Below, piece after piece: positions 1 through 12,277 of a stretch of 64,000 nucleotides of DNA. Every line of letters begins with the position of its first letter. The first letter of the stretch is position 1. The notes under the pieces are model-generated. The model was not told the origin of the DNA and made no database searches. It worked only from the letters and a program-made list of their open reading frames with translations. The DNA is from Seriola aureovittata (lineage: Eukaryota; Chordata; Actinopteri; Carangiformes; Carangidae), in the NCBI RefSeq assembly GCF_021018895.1, contig NC_079365.1:17955001-18019000 (forward strand), read 5' to 3'. Both the position numbers and the translations under genes were made by a program.

Positions 1-132
1 AGCAGCAGCCAACATATCACCTCTGCCCCATATTGACACACAATGAAACATCCCACCCCAAGATATTAAAATCAGTTCACTCCTGATACTCACGCCTGTG
101 GAGTCTTCCAGAGTGTCAGATAAACATCCAGG

Positions 133-1350
133 ATGGCTGTTGACTACAGTGGGACATGGGACATGGTCAGCAATGTCAATTTTGAGGGGTATATGGTTGC
201 ACTTGGTAAGTGTCAGTGCTTCTTTTAACACTTCTTTGTAAGGATACATAATGAAACTTAATTTGATAGTCTTTAGTTAAATGTTTATGTATGACGAGGG
301 AAATCTTTGTGGATAGTTAACTGAAAAGTTTAGCCTGTGCGAATATGACATTTTCCTCGGCATCATTTTTGTAAAACAGTCATTTAGAGGTGAGCACCAT
401 GATCCATCATCAGTATACGTTTTTTTTTTTTTTTTTAAGACCTGGAGGGTGTTCTAAGTCTATGGAAAGTAAATGTTAATTTATTTCCTGCTCAGGGGAT
501 GGTGGATATAAAGTTAACATGAATTTAAACAAGTGAAACCTTTCTGTAACATACACTTACTATCATTTTGAAATGCAGGCATAGATTTTGCAACACGCAA
601 GATTGCCTCGATGTTGAAGCCTCAGAAAGTAATTGAGCAAGATGGAGACTGTTTCACAATCAAGACGTTCACTACTTTCAGAAATTACGAGTTTTCATTC
701 AAAATTGGAGAAGAGTTCAAAGAGGTGACAAAAGGAATGGACAACCGCTCATGCCAGGTAAAAACTTAAGTAAACTGAGGTCACAAAGTTAGACCATGAA
801 TGTTGCTGTGATCACGACCACACAACATAAGAAAATAAAAGCAACAAATAATATGTATTTTCCTGTTTGTTTTGTGTTGCACGGTTGTTATCACAAACAT
901 ATTTAACTGTAGTGCTCTATCTTTGATTTCATTCTCTGTTAGACTGTGGTCAGCTGGGACAATCATAAGCTGGTATGTGTTCAGAAAGGAGAAAAGAAGA
1001 ACAGAGGGTGGATTCACTGGATCCAGGGAGATGAGCTTCATTTGGTATGACTGCAGTTTTGCCTTGGTGGCCCCTTACAACCCAGTTAGTGTCTAATATG
1101 TGATACTGATTCCCAGTATTTTGTGGGCTCAGACAGTCTTTAAATTTTTACATCCACATAAAAAAATTGTATATATTAGATTTATCAGGTACACATGTCA
1201 AAATGACCCTTTTGATTCAACTATGTAGTCACTATTACAATGTAACACCAATGCACAGTGGTAAATTTCACAGCTTCATTTGTTTTCTCTTTTCAGGAAC
1301 TTACCTGTGAGGATCGAGTCTGCAAGCAAATTTATAAAAGGACTCTGTGA
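133..1350 (+). CDS. rbp7: Cellular retinol-binding protein 7 (complete, 4 exons)
   Basis: Coding exons are 133-205, 579-757, 943-1044 and 1297-1350. All introns are GT-AG, and the product is 135 residues, the usual length for this family. It is an intracellular lipid-binding protein that carries retinol in the cytoplasm for storage, esterification or oxidation. The sequence opens [14 protein letters not shown] and continues with [19 protein letters not shown] and [12 protein letters not shown]. It then shows [20 protein letters not shown], the CRBP core, and ends [10 protein letters not shown]. The [10 protein letters not shown] and KPQKVIEQ segments match my memory of mammalian RBP7 better than RBP1 or RBP2. 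The four-exon structure (73, 179, 102 and 54 coding bases) is the classic iLBP layout. Retinoid-contact residues Gln and Trp are present in the CVQKGEK and RGWIHWI segments. The start is the first ATG, and no earlier in-frame exon is visible. Whether this is an a or b teleost copy cannot be told here. Confidence 0.93.
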
Positions 1351-1420
1351 TTGTACTTATAATTATTCATGTCAGCTAATACCATTTCAGACTTTGGAGA
1401 AAAGAATTTACGGTAGTTAC

Positions 1421-1426
1421 ATTAAA
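1421..1426 (+). promoter_or_regulatory. Candidate rbp7 poly(A) signal ATTAAA
   Basis: ATTAAA lies 70 bp after the rbp7 stop and before the repeat element begins. A second candidate, AATAAA at 1632-1637, lies inside the transposon arm. The sequence does not show which one is used. Confidence 0.4.
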
Positions 1427-3310
1427 TAAGCTCAGCCACACAATGTAGCTATTGTACTGTTGTCAGTGGTGGAAGAAGTATTTGTACCAATATTATGACT
1501 GATATTTGATACATTTTTGGATTACTAAGACTTATGCATAAACATGTATAATGTGTATAACCTTGTTATAGATGGTTGGTTTTAGTGCATGAACTGTTTT
1601 GCCATATTATTCTCCCACAAAATGCAAAATGAATAAAATACACAAAGGAGTCACAAAAAAGAGGAAAAGAGAAAATAAAGGAAGAAAATGAACGTCAAGA
1701 GTTGGCAAATTCATGTCTACAGTCTCATGTCTACATTGTATAGTAGTATAGTAATGTCATAGTATAGTAAAATGTAATAAAAGCATAATAGTACATTAAG
1801 GTATTAAACATTTTTGAAAAAATGTCATAGTGTAGTAAGGCATAAAAATGTCATTGTATAACAAGGCATGAAAACATCAAAAAACCTCATAATATAAAAA
1901 GGCATAAAATGTCATAGTATAGTAAGGCATTAAATCATCAGAAACAGTTATAGTATAATAAGGCATAAAAATGTCAAAAACCATCAAAGTATAGTGAGGC
2001 ATAAAAACGTAAATAAACATCACAGTATAAAGGGGATAAAATGTCTTAAAAACATCATAGAAGTAAGGCATCAAAACGTGAAAAAACTTCATAGTATAGT
2101 AAGACATAAAAATGTCAAAAAATGTCATAATATAGTAAGGCATAAAATGTCACAGTATAGTAGAGCATAACATGTCATGAAAACTTCATACAACAGTATG
2201 GCAAAAAAAAACGTCAAAAACAGTCATAGCATAGTAAGGCATGAAAATGTCAGAAAAACGTCATAGTATAGTAAGGCATAAAAAGTCATAAAAACGACAT
2301 AGTATAGTAAGTCATAAAAAGTCATAAAAACGTCACACTATAGTAAGGCATAAAAATCCATAGTATAGTAAGGCATAAAAAGTCATGAAAATTTTATTTT
2401 ATAATAGTTCATAAAATCTTCATAGTACAACAAGGCATACAATTATTAAATACAAAAACGTATGGTAAGGCATAAAATTTGACAAAAACGTCATACTATA
2501 ATAAGGCATAAAAACGTCATAGAATAGCAAGGAATGAAAATGTCATGAAAACGTCATAGTATATTAAGGCATGAAAAGTCATAAAAACGTCATAGTATAG
2601 TGAGGCATAAAAAGTCATAAAATCGTCATAGTATATCAAGGCGTAAAAAGTTATAGTGCAGTAAGGCATAAAAAGTCATAATATAGTAAGGCATAAAAAG
2701 TCATAGTGTAGTAAGGCATAAAAAGTCATAAAAACGTCATAGTATAGTAAGGCAAAAAAACGTCATAGTATAGTAAGGCATAAAAAGTCATAAAAACGAC
2801 ATACTATATTAAGGCATAAAAAGTCATAAAAACGTCATAGTATAGCGGGGCATACAAATGTTATGGTATAGTAAGGCATGAAAAGTCATAAAAACGGCAT
2901 AGTATAGTAAGGCATAAAAAGTCATAAAAACGTCATAGTATAGTATGGCATAAATACGTCATAGTATAGTAAGTCATAAAAAGTCATAAAACGTCATAGT
3001 ATAGTAAGGCATGAAAAGTCATAAAAACGTCATAGTATAGTAAGGCATAAAAAGTTATAGTACAGTAAGGCATAAAAAGTCATAATATAGTAAGGCATAA
3101 AAAGTCATAAAAACGTCATAGTATAGTAAGGCATAGAAAGTCATAAAAAGTCATAAAAACGACATAGTATAGTAAGTCATAAAAAGTCATAAAAACGTCA
3201 TACTATAGTAAGGCATAAAAAGTCATAATATAGTAAGGCATAAAAATCCGTAGTATAGTAAGGCATAAAAAGTCATAGTGTAGTAAGGCATAAAAAGTCA
3301 TAAAAACGTC

Positions 3311-6300
3311 ATAGTATGGTAAGGCATAAAAAGTCATAAACACGTCACACTATAGTAAGGCAAAAAAACGTCATAGTATAGTAAGGCATAAAAAGTCATA
3401 AAAAGTCATAATATAGTAAGGCATAAATAGTCATAGTGTAGTAAGGCATAAAAAGTCATAAACACGTCACAGTATAGTAAGGCAAAAAAACGTCATAGTA
3501 TAGTAAGGCATAAAAAGTCATAAAAACGACATACTATATTAAGGCATAAAAAGTCATAAAAACGTCATAGTATAGCAGGGCATAAAAATGTTATGGTATA
3601 GTAAGGCATGAAAAGTCATAAAAACGGCATAGTATAGTAAGGCATAAAAAGTCATAAAAATGTCATATTATAGTAAGGCATAAAACGTCATAGTATAGTA
3701 AGGCATAAAAAGTCATAAAAACGACATACTATATTAAGGCATAAAAAGTCATAAAAACGTCATAGTATAGCAGGGCATAAAAATGTTATGGTATAGTAAG
3801 GCATGAAAAGTCATAAAAACGGCATAGTATAGTAAGGCATAAAAAGTCATAAAAATGTCATAGTATAGTAAGGCATAAAAAGTCATAGTATAGTAAGGCA
3901 TAATAACTCATAAAAACGACATAGTATAGTAAGGCATACAAAGTCATAAAAACGACATAGTATAGTAAGGCATAAAAAGTCATAAAAACGTCATAGTATA
4001 GTAAGGTATAAAAAGTCATAGTATAGTAAGGCATAAAAAGTCATAAAAACGACATAGTATAGTAATGCATAAAAAGTCATAGAAATGTCATAGCATAATA
4101 AGGCATAAAAAGTCATAAAAACATCATAGTATAGTAAGGTATAAAAAGTCATAGTATAGTAAGGCATACAAAGTCATGAAAACGTCATAGTATATTAAGG
4201 CATGAAAAGTCATAAAAACGTCATAGTATAGTGAGGCATAAAAAGTCATAAAATCGTCATAGTATATCAAGGCATAAAAAGTTATAGTGCAGTAAGGCAT
4301 AAAAAGTCATAATATAGTAAGGCATAAAAAGTCATAGTGTAGTAAGGCATAAAAAGTCATAAAAACGACATACTATATTAAGGCATAAAAAGTCATAAAA
4401 ACGTCATAGTATAGCGGGGCATACAAATGTTATGGTATAGTAAGGCATAGAAAGTCATAAAAAGTCATAAAAACGGCATAGTATAGTAAGGCATAGAAAG
4501 TCATAAAAAGTCATAAAAACGTCAGAGTATAGTGAGGCATAAAAAGTCATAAAAACGTCATAGTATAGTATGGCATAAATACGTCATAGTATAGTAAGTC
4601 ATAAAAAGTCATAAAACGTCATAGTATAGTAAGGCATGAAAAGTCATAAAAACGTCATAGTATAGTAAGGCATAAAAAGTTATAGTACAGTAAGGCATAA
4701 AAAGTCATAATATAGTAAGGCATAAAAAGTCATAAAAACGTCATAGTATAGTAAGGCATAGAAAGTCATAAAAAGTCATAAAAAAGACATAGTATAGTAA
4801 GTCATAAAAAGTCATAAAAACGTCATACTATAGTAAGGCATAAAAAGTCATAATATAGTAAGGCATAAAAATCCGTAGTATAGTAAGGCATAAAAAGTCA
4901 TAGTGTACTAAGGCATAAAAAGTCATAAAAACGTCATAGTATGGTAAGGCATAAAAAGTCATAAACACGTCACACTATAGTAAGGCAAAAAAACGTCATA
5001 GTATAGTAAGGCATAAAAAGTCATAAAAAGTCATAATATAGTAAGGCATAAATAGTCATAGTGTAGTAAGGCATAAAAAGTCATAAACACGTCACAGTAT
5101 AGTAAGGCAAAAAAACGTCATAGTATAGTAAGGCATAAAAAGTCATAAAAACGACATACTATATTAAGGCATAAAAAGTCATAAAAACGTCATAGTATAG
5201 CAGGGCATAAAAATGTTATGGTATAGTAAGGCATGAAAAGTCATAAAAACGGCATAGTATAGTAAGGCATAAAAAGTCATAAAAATGTCATAGTATAGTA
5301 AGGCATAAAACGTCATAGTATAGTAAGGCATAAAAAGTCATAAAAACGACATACTATATTAAGGCATAAAAAGTCATAAAAACGTCATAGTATAGCAGGG
5401 CATAAAAATGTTATGGTATAGTAAGGCATGAAAAGTCATAAAAACGGCATAGTATAGTAAGGCATAAAAAGTCATAAAAATGTCATAGTATAGTAAGGCA
5501 TAAAAAGTCATAGTATAGTAAGGCATAATAAGTCATAAAAACGACATAGTATAGTAAGGCATACAAAGTCATAAAAACGACATAGTATAGTAAGGCATAA
5601 AAAGTCATAAAAACGTCATAGTATAGTAAGGTATAAAAAGTCATAGTATAGTAAGGCATAAAAAGTCATAAAAACGACATAGTATAGTAAGGTATAAAAA
5701 GTCATAAAAAGTCATAGAAATGTCATAGCATAATAAGGCATAAAAAGTCATAAAAACGTCATAGTATAGTAAGGTATAAAAAGTCATAGTATAGTAAGGC
5801 ATACAAAGTCATAAAAACGACATAGTATAGTAAGGCATAAAAAGTCATAAAAATGTCATAGTATAGTAAGGTATAAAAAGTCATAGTATAGTAAGGCATA
5901 AAAAGTCATAACAACGTCATAGTATAGTAGGGCATAAAAATGTCATAGTATAGTAAGGCATGAAAAGTCATAAAAATGTCATAGTATAGTAAGGCATAAA
6001 ACGTCATAAAAACGTCATGGTATAGTAGGGCATAAAAATGTCATAGTATAGTAAGGCATAAAAAGTCATAAAAACGTCATAGTATAGTAAGGCATAGAAA
6101 GTCATAAAAAGTCATAAAAACGACATAGTATAGTAAGTCATAAAAAGTCATAAAAACGTCATAGTATAGTATGGCATAAAAAGTCATAGTATAGTAAGGC
6201 ATAGAAAGTCATAAAAATGTCATAGTATAGTATGGCATAAAAAGTCATAGTGTAGTAAGGCATAAAAAGTCATAAAAACGTCATAGTATGGTAAGGCATA

Positions 6301-9300
6301 AAAAGTCATAAACACGTCACACTATAGTAAGGCAAAAAAACGTCATAGTATAGTAAGGCATAAAAAGTCATAAAAACATCATAGTATAGTAAGGCATAAA
6401 TAGTCATAGTGTAGTAAGGCATAAAAAGTCATAAACACGTCACAGTATAGTAAGGCAAAAAAACGTCATAGTATAGTAAGGCATAAAAAGTCATAAAAAC
6501 GACATACTATATTAAGGCATAAAAAGTCATAAAAACGTCATAGTATAGCAGGGCATAAAAATGTTATGGTATAGTAAGGCATGAAAAGTCATAAAAACGG
6601 CATAGTATAGTAAGGCATAAAAAGTCATAAAAATGTCATATTATAGTAAGGCATAAAACGTCATAGTATAGTAAGGCATAAAAAGTCATAAAAACGACAT
6701 ACTATATTAAGGCATAAAAAGTCATAAAAACGTCATAGTATAGCAGGGCATAAAAATGTTATGGTATAGTAAGGCATGAAAAGTCATAAAAACGGCATAG
6801 TATAGTAAGGCATAAAAAGTCATAAAAATGTCATAGTATAGTAAGGCATAAAAAGTCATAGTATAGTAAGGCATAATAAGTCATAAAAACGACATAGTAT
6901 AGTAAGGCATACAAAGTCATAAAAACGACATAGTATAGTAAGGCATAAAAAGTCATAAAAACGTCATAGTATAGTAAGGTATAAAAAGTCATAGTATAGT
7001 AAGGCATAAAAAGTCATAAAAACGACATAGTATAGTAATGCATAAAAAGTCATAGAAATGTCATAGCATAATAAGGCATAAAAAGTCATAAAAACGTCAT
7101 AGTATAGTAAGGTATAAAAAGTCATAGTATAGTAAGGCATACAAAGTCATAAAAACGACATAGTATAGTAAGGCATAAAAAGTCATAAAAAGTCATAGTA
7201 TAGTAAGGTATAAAAAGTCATAGTATAGTAAGGCATAAAAAGTCATAACAACGTCATAGTACAGTAGGGCATAAAAATGTCATAGTATAGTAAGGCATGA
7301 AAAGTCATAAAAATGTCATAGTATAGTAAGGCATAAAACGTCATAAAAACGTCATGGTATAGTAGGGCATAAAAATGTAATAGTATAATAAGGCATGAAA
7401 AGTCATAAAAAAGTCATAGTATAGTAAGGCAATAAAAGTCATAAAAATGTCATATTATAGTAAGGCATGAAACGTCATAGTATAGTAAGGCATAAAAAGT
7501 CATAAAAACGACATACTATATTAAGGCATGAAAAGTCATAAAAACGTCATAGTATAGCAGGGCATAAAAATGTTATGGTATAGTAAGGCATGAAAAGTCA
7601 TAAAAACGACATAGTATAGTAAGGCATAAAAAGTCATAAAAATGTCATATTATAGTAAGGCATAAAACGTCATAGTATAGTAAGGCATAAAAAGTCATAA
7701 AAACGACATACTATATTAAGGCATAAAAAGTCATAAAAACGTCATAGTATAGCAGGGCATAAAAATGTTATGGTATAGTAAGGCATAAAAAGTCATAAAA
7801 ATGTCATAGTATAGTAAGGCATAAAAAGTCATAGTATAGTAAGGCATAATAAGTCATAAAAACGACATAGTATAGTAAGGCATACAAAGTCATAAAAACG
7901 ACATAGTATAGTAAGGCATAAAAAGTCATAAAAACGTCATAGTATAGTAAGGTATAAAAAGTCATAGTATAGTAAGGCATAAAAAGTCATAAAAACGACA
8001 TAGTATAGTAATGCATAAAAAGTCATAGAAATGTCATAGCATAATAAGGCATAAAAAGTCATAAAAACGTCATAGTATAGTAAGGTATAAAAAGTCATAG
8101 TATAGTAAGGCATACAAAGTCATAAAAACGACATAGTATAGTAAGGCATAAAAAGTCATAAAAATGTCATAGTATAGTAAGGTATAAAAAGTCATAGTAT
8201 AGTAAGGCATAAAAAGTCATAACAACGTCATAGTATAGTAGGGCATAAAAATGTCATAGTATAGTAAGGCATGAAAAGTCATAAAAATGTCATAGTATAG
8301 TAAGGCATAAAACGTCATAAAAACGTCATGGTATAGTAGGGCATAAAAATGTAATAGTATAATAAGGCATGAAAAGTCATAAAAAAGTCATAGTATAGTA
8401 AGGCAATAAAAGTCATAAAAATGTCATATTATAGTAAGGCATGAAACGTCATAGTATAGTAAGGCATAAAAAGTCATAAAAACGACATACTATATTAAGG
8501 CATGAAAAGTCATAAAAACGTCATAGTATAGCAGGGCATAAAAATGTTATGGTATAGTAAGGCATGAAAAGTCATAAAAACGGCATAGTATAGTAAGGCA
8601 TAAAAAGTCATAAAAATGTCATAGTATAGTAAGGCATAAAAAGTCATAGTATAGTAAGGCATAATAAGTCATAAAAACGACATAGTATAGTAAGGCATAC
8701 AAAGTCATAAAAACGACATAGTATAGTAAGGCATAAAAAGTCATAAAAACGTCATAGTATAGTAAGTTATAAAAGTCATAGTATAGTAAGGCATAAAAAG
8801 TCATAAAAACGACATAGTATAGTAATGCATAAAAAGTCATAGAAATGTCATAGCATAATAAGGCATAAAAAGTCATAAAAACGTCATAGTATAGTAAGGT
8901 ATAAAAAGTCATAGTATAGTAAGGCATACAAAGTCATAAAAACGACATAGTATAGTAAGGCATAAAAAGTCATAAAAACGTCATAGTATAGTAAGGTATA
9001 AAAAGTCATAGTATAGTAAGACATAAAAAGTCATAAAATCGTCATAGTATATTAAGGCATAAAAAGTTATAGTACAGTAAGGCATAAAAAGTCATAGTAT
9101 AGTAAGGCATAAAAAGTCATAACAACGTCATAGTATAGTAGGGCATAAAAATGTCATAGTATAGTAAGGCATGAAAAGTCATAAAAATGTCATAGTATAG
9201 TAAGGCATAAAACGTCATAAAAACGTCATGGTATAGTAGGGCATAAAAATGTAATAGTATAATAAGGCATGAAAAGTCATAAAAAAGTCATAGTATAGTA

Positions 9301-10270
9301 AGGCAATAAAAGTCATAAAAATGTCATAGTATAGTATAGCATAAAAACGTCATAGTATAATAAGGCATAAAAAGTCATAAAAACGTCATAGTATAGTAAG
9401 TTATAAAAGTCATAAAAATGTCATAGTATAGTATAGCATAAATACGTCATAGTATAGTAAGGCATGAAAAGTCATAAAAATGTCATAGTATAGTAAGGCA
9501 TAAAAAGTCATAAAAACGTCATAGTATAGTAAGGCATAAAAAGTCATAAAAACGTCATAGTATAGTATGGCATAAATACGTCATAGTATAGTATGTCATA
9601 AAAAGTCATAAAAACGTCATAGTATATCAAGGAATAAAAAGTCATAGTACAGTAAGACATCAAAAGTCATAGTATAGTAAGGCATAAAAAGTCATAGTTA
9701 GCAAAGCATAAAAAGTCATAGTAGAGTAAGCACAAAAAACGTCATAAAAATGACATAGTATAGTAAGGCATAAAAATTCATAAAAACGTCATAGTATAGT
9801 AAGGCATAAAAAGTCATAGTATAGCAAAGCATAAAAAGTAATAAAAACGTCATAGTATAGTAAGGCATGAAAAGTCATAAAAATGTCATAGTATAGTAAG
9901 GTATAAAAAGTCATAGTATAGTAAGGCATAAAAAGTCATAAAAACGACATAGTATAGTAAGGCATAAAAAGTCATAAAAACGTCATAGTATAGTAAGGTA
10001 TAAAAAGTCATAGTGTAGTAAGGCATAAAAAGTCATAAAATCGTCATAGTATATTAAGGCATAAAAAGTTATAGTACAGTAAGGCATAAAAATGTCATAG
10101 TATAGTAAGGCATAAAAAGTCATAACAACGTCATAGTATAGTAGGGCATAAAAATGTCATAGTATAGTAAGGCATGAAAAGTCATAAAACTGTCATAGTA
10201 TAGTAAGGCATAAAACGTCATAAAAACGTCATGGTATAGTAGGGCATAAAAATGTAATAGTATAATAAGG
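3311..10270. repeat. Higher-order blocks in the minisatellite (about 0.8-1.6 kb)
   Basis: Rare variants recur at long intervals, showing that groups of units were copied together. ATAGTATGGT starts at 3311, 4936 and 6283 (steps of 1625 and 1347). TAGCATAATA starts at 4091, 5726, 7064, 8037 and 8851 (steps of 1635, 1338, 973 and 814). TAGTATAATA followed by AAGGCAATAAAAG or a close variant starts at 7381, 8355, 9255 and 10258 (steps of 974, 900 and 1003). Steps that agree between different markers (1625/1635, 1347/1338, 974/973) point to real multi-unit blocks whose lengths differ by small numbers of units. Confidence 0.8.
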
Positions 10271-12277
10271 CATGAAAAGTCATAAAAAAGTCATAGTATA
10301 GTAAGGCAGTAAAAGTCATAAAAATGCCATAGTATAGTATAGCATAAAAACGTCATAGTATAATAAGGCATAAAAAGTCATAAAAACGTCATAGTATAGT
10401 AAGTTATAAAAGTCATAAAAATGTCATAGTATAGTATAGCATAAATACGTCATAGTATAGTAAGGCATGAAAAGTCATAAAAATGTCATAGTATAGTATA
10501 GCATAAAAACGTCATAGTATAATAAGTCATAAAAAGTCATAAAATCGTCATAGTATAGTAAGGCAATAAAAGTCATAAAAATGTCATAGTATAGTATAGC
10601 ATAAATACGTCATAGTATAGTAAGGCATGAAAAGTCATAAAAATGTCATAGTATAGTAAGGCATAAAAAGTCATAAAAACGTCATAGTATAGTAAGGCAA
10701 AAAAACGTCATAGTATAGTAAGGCATAAAAAGTCATAAAAACGACATACTATATTAAGGCATAAAAAGTCATAAAAACGACATACTATATTAAGGCATAA
10801 AAAGTCATAAAAACGTCATAGTATAGCGGGGCATACAAATGTTATGGTATAGTAAGGCATGAAAAGTCATAAAAACGGCATAGTATAGTAAGGCATAAAA
10901 AGTCATAAAAACGTCAGAGTATAGTGAGGCATAAAAAGTCATAAAAACGTCATAGTATAGTATGGCATAAATACGTCATAGTATAGTAAGTCATAAAAAG
11001 TCATAAAACGTCATAGCATAGTAAGGCATGAAAAGTCATAAAAACGTCATAGTATAGTAAGGCATAAAAAGTTATAGTACAGTAAGGCATAAAAAGTCAT
11101 AATATAGTAAGGCATAAAAAGTCATAAAAACGTCATACTATAGTAAGGCATAAAAAGTCATAAACACGTCACACTATAGTAAGGCAAAAAAACGTCATAG
11201 TATAGTAAGGCATAAAAAGTCATAAAAAGTCATAGTATAGTAAGGCTTAAAAATCCATAGTATAGTAAGGCATAAAAAGTCATAGTGTAGTAAGGCATAA
11301 AAAGTCATAAACACGTCACAGTATAGTAAGGCAAAAAAACGTCATAGTATAGTAAGGCATAAAAAGTCATAAAAACGACATACTATATTAAGGCATAAAA
11401 AGTCATAAAAACGTCATAGTATAGCAGGGCATAAAAATGTTATGGTATAGTAAGGCATGAAAAGTCATAAAAACGGCATAGTATAGTAAGGCATAAAAAG
11501 TCATAAAAATGTCATATTATAGTAAGGCATAAAACGTCATAGTATAGTAAGGCATAAAAAGTCATAAAAACGACATACTATATTAAGGCATAAAAAGTCA
11601 TAAAAACGTCATAGTATAGTAAGGCATAAAAAGTCATAGTATAGTAAGGCATAATAAGTCATAAAAACGACATAGTATAGTAAGGCATACAAAGTCATAA
11701 AAACGACATAGTATAGTAAGGCATAAAAAGTCATAAAAACGTCATAGTATAGTAAGGTATAAAAAGTCATAGTATAGTAAGGCATAAAAAGTCATAAAAT
11801 CGTCATAGTAATATAAGGCATAAAAAGTTATAGTACAGTAAGGCATAAAAAGTCATAGTATATTAAGGCATAAAAAGTCATAACAACGTCATAGTATAGT
11901 AGGGCATAAAAATGTCATAGTATAGTAAGGCATGAAAAGTCATAAAAATGTCATAGTATAGTAAGGCATAAAACGTCATAAAAACGTCATAGTATAATAA
12001 GGCATAAAAAGTCATAAAAACGTCATAGTATAGTAAGTTATAAAAGTCATAAAAATGTCATAGTATAGTATAGCATAAATACGTCATAGTATAGTAAGGC
12101 ATGAAAAGTCATAAAAATGTCATAGTATAGTAAGGCATAAAAAGTCATAAAAACGTCATAGTATAGTAAGGAATAAAAACTCATAAAAACGTCATAAAAA
12201 CGTCATAGTATAGTATGGCATAAATACGTCATAGTATAGTATGTCATAAAAAGTCATAGTACAGTAAGACATCAAAA

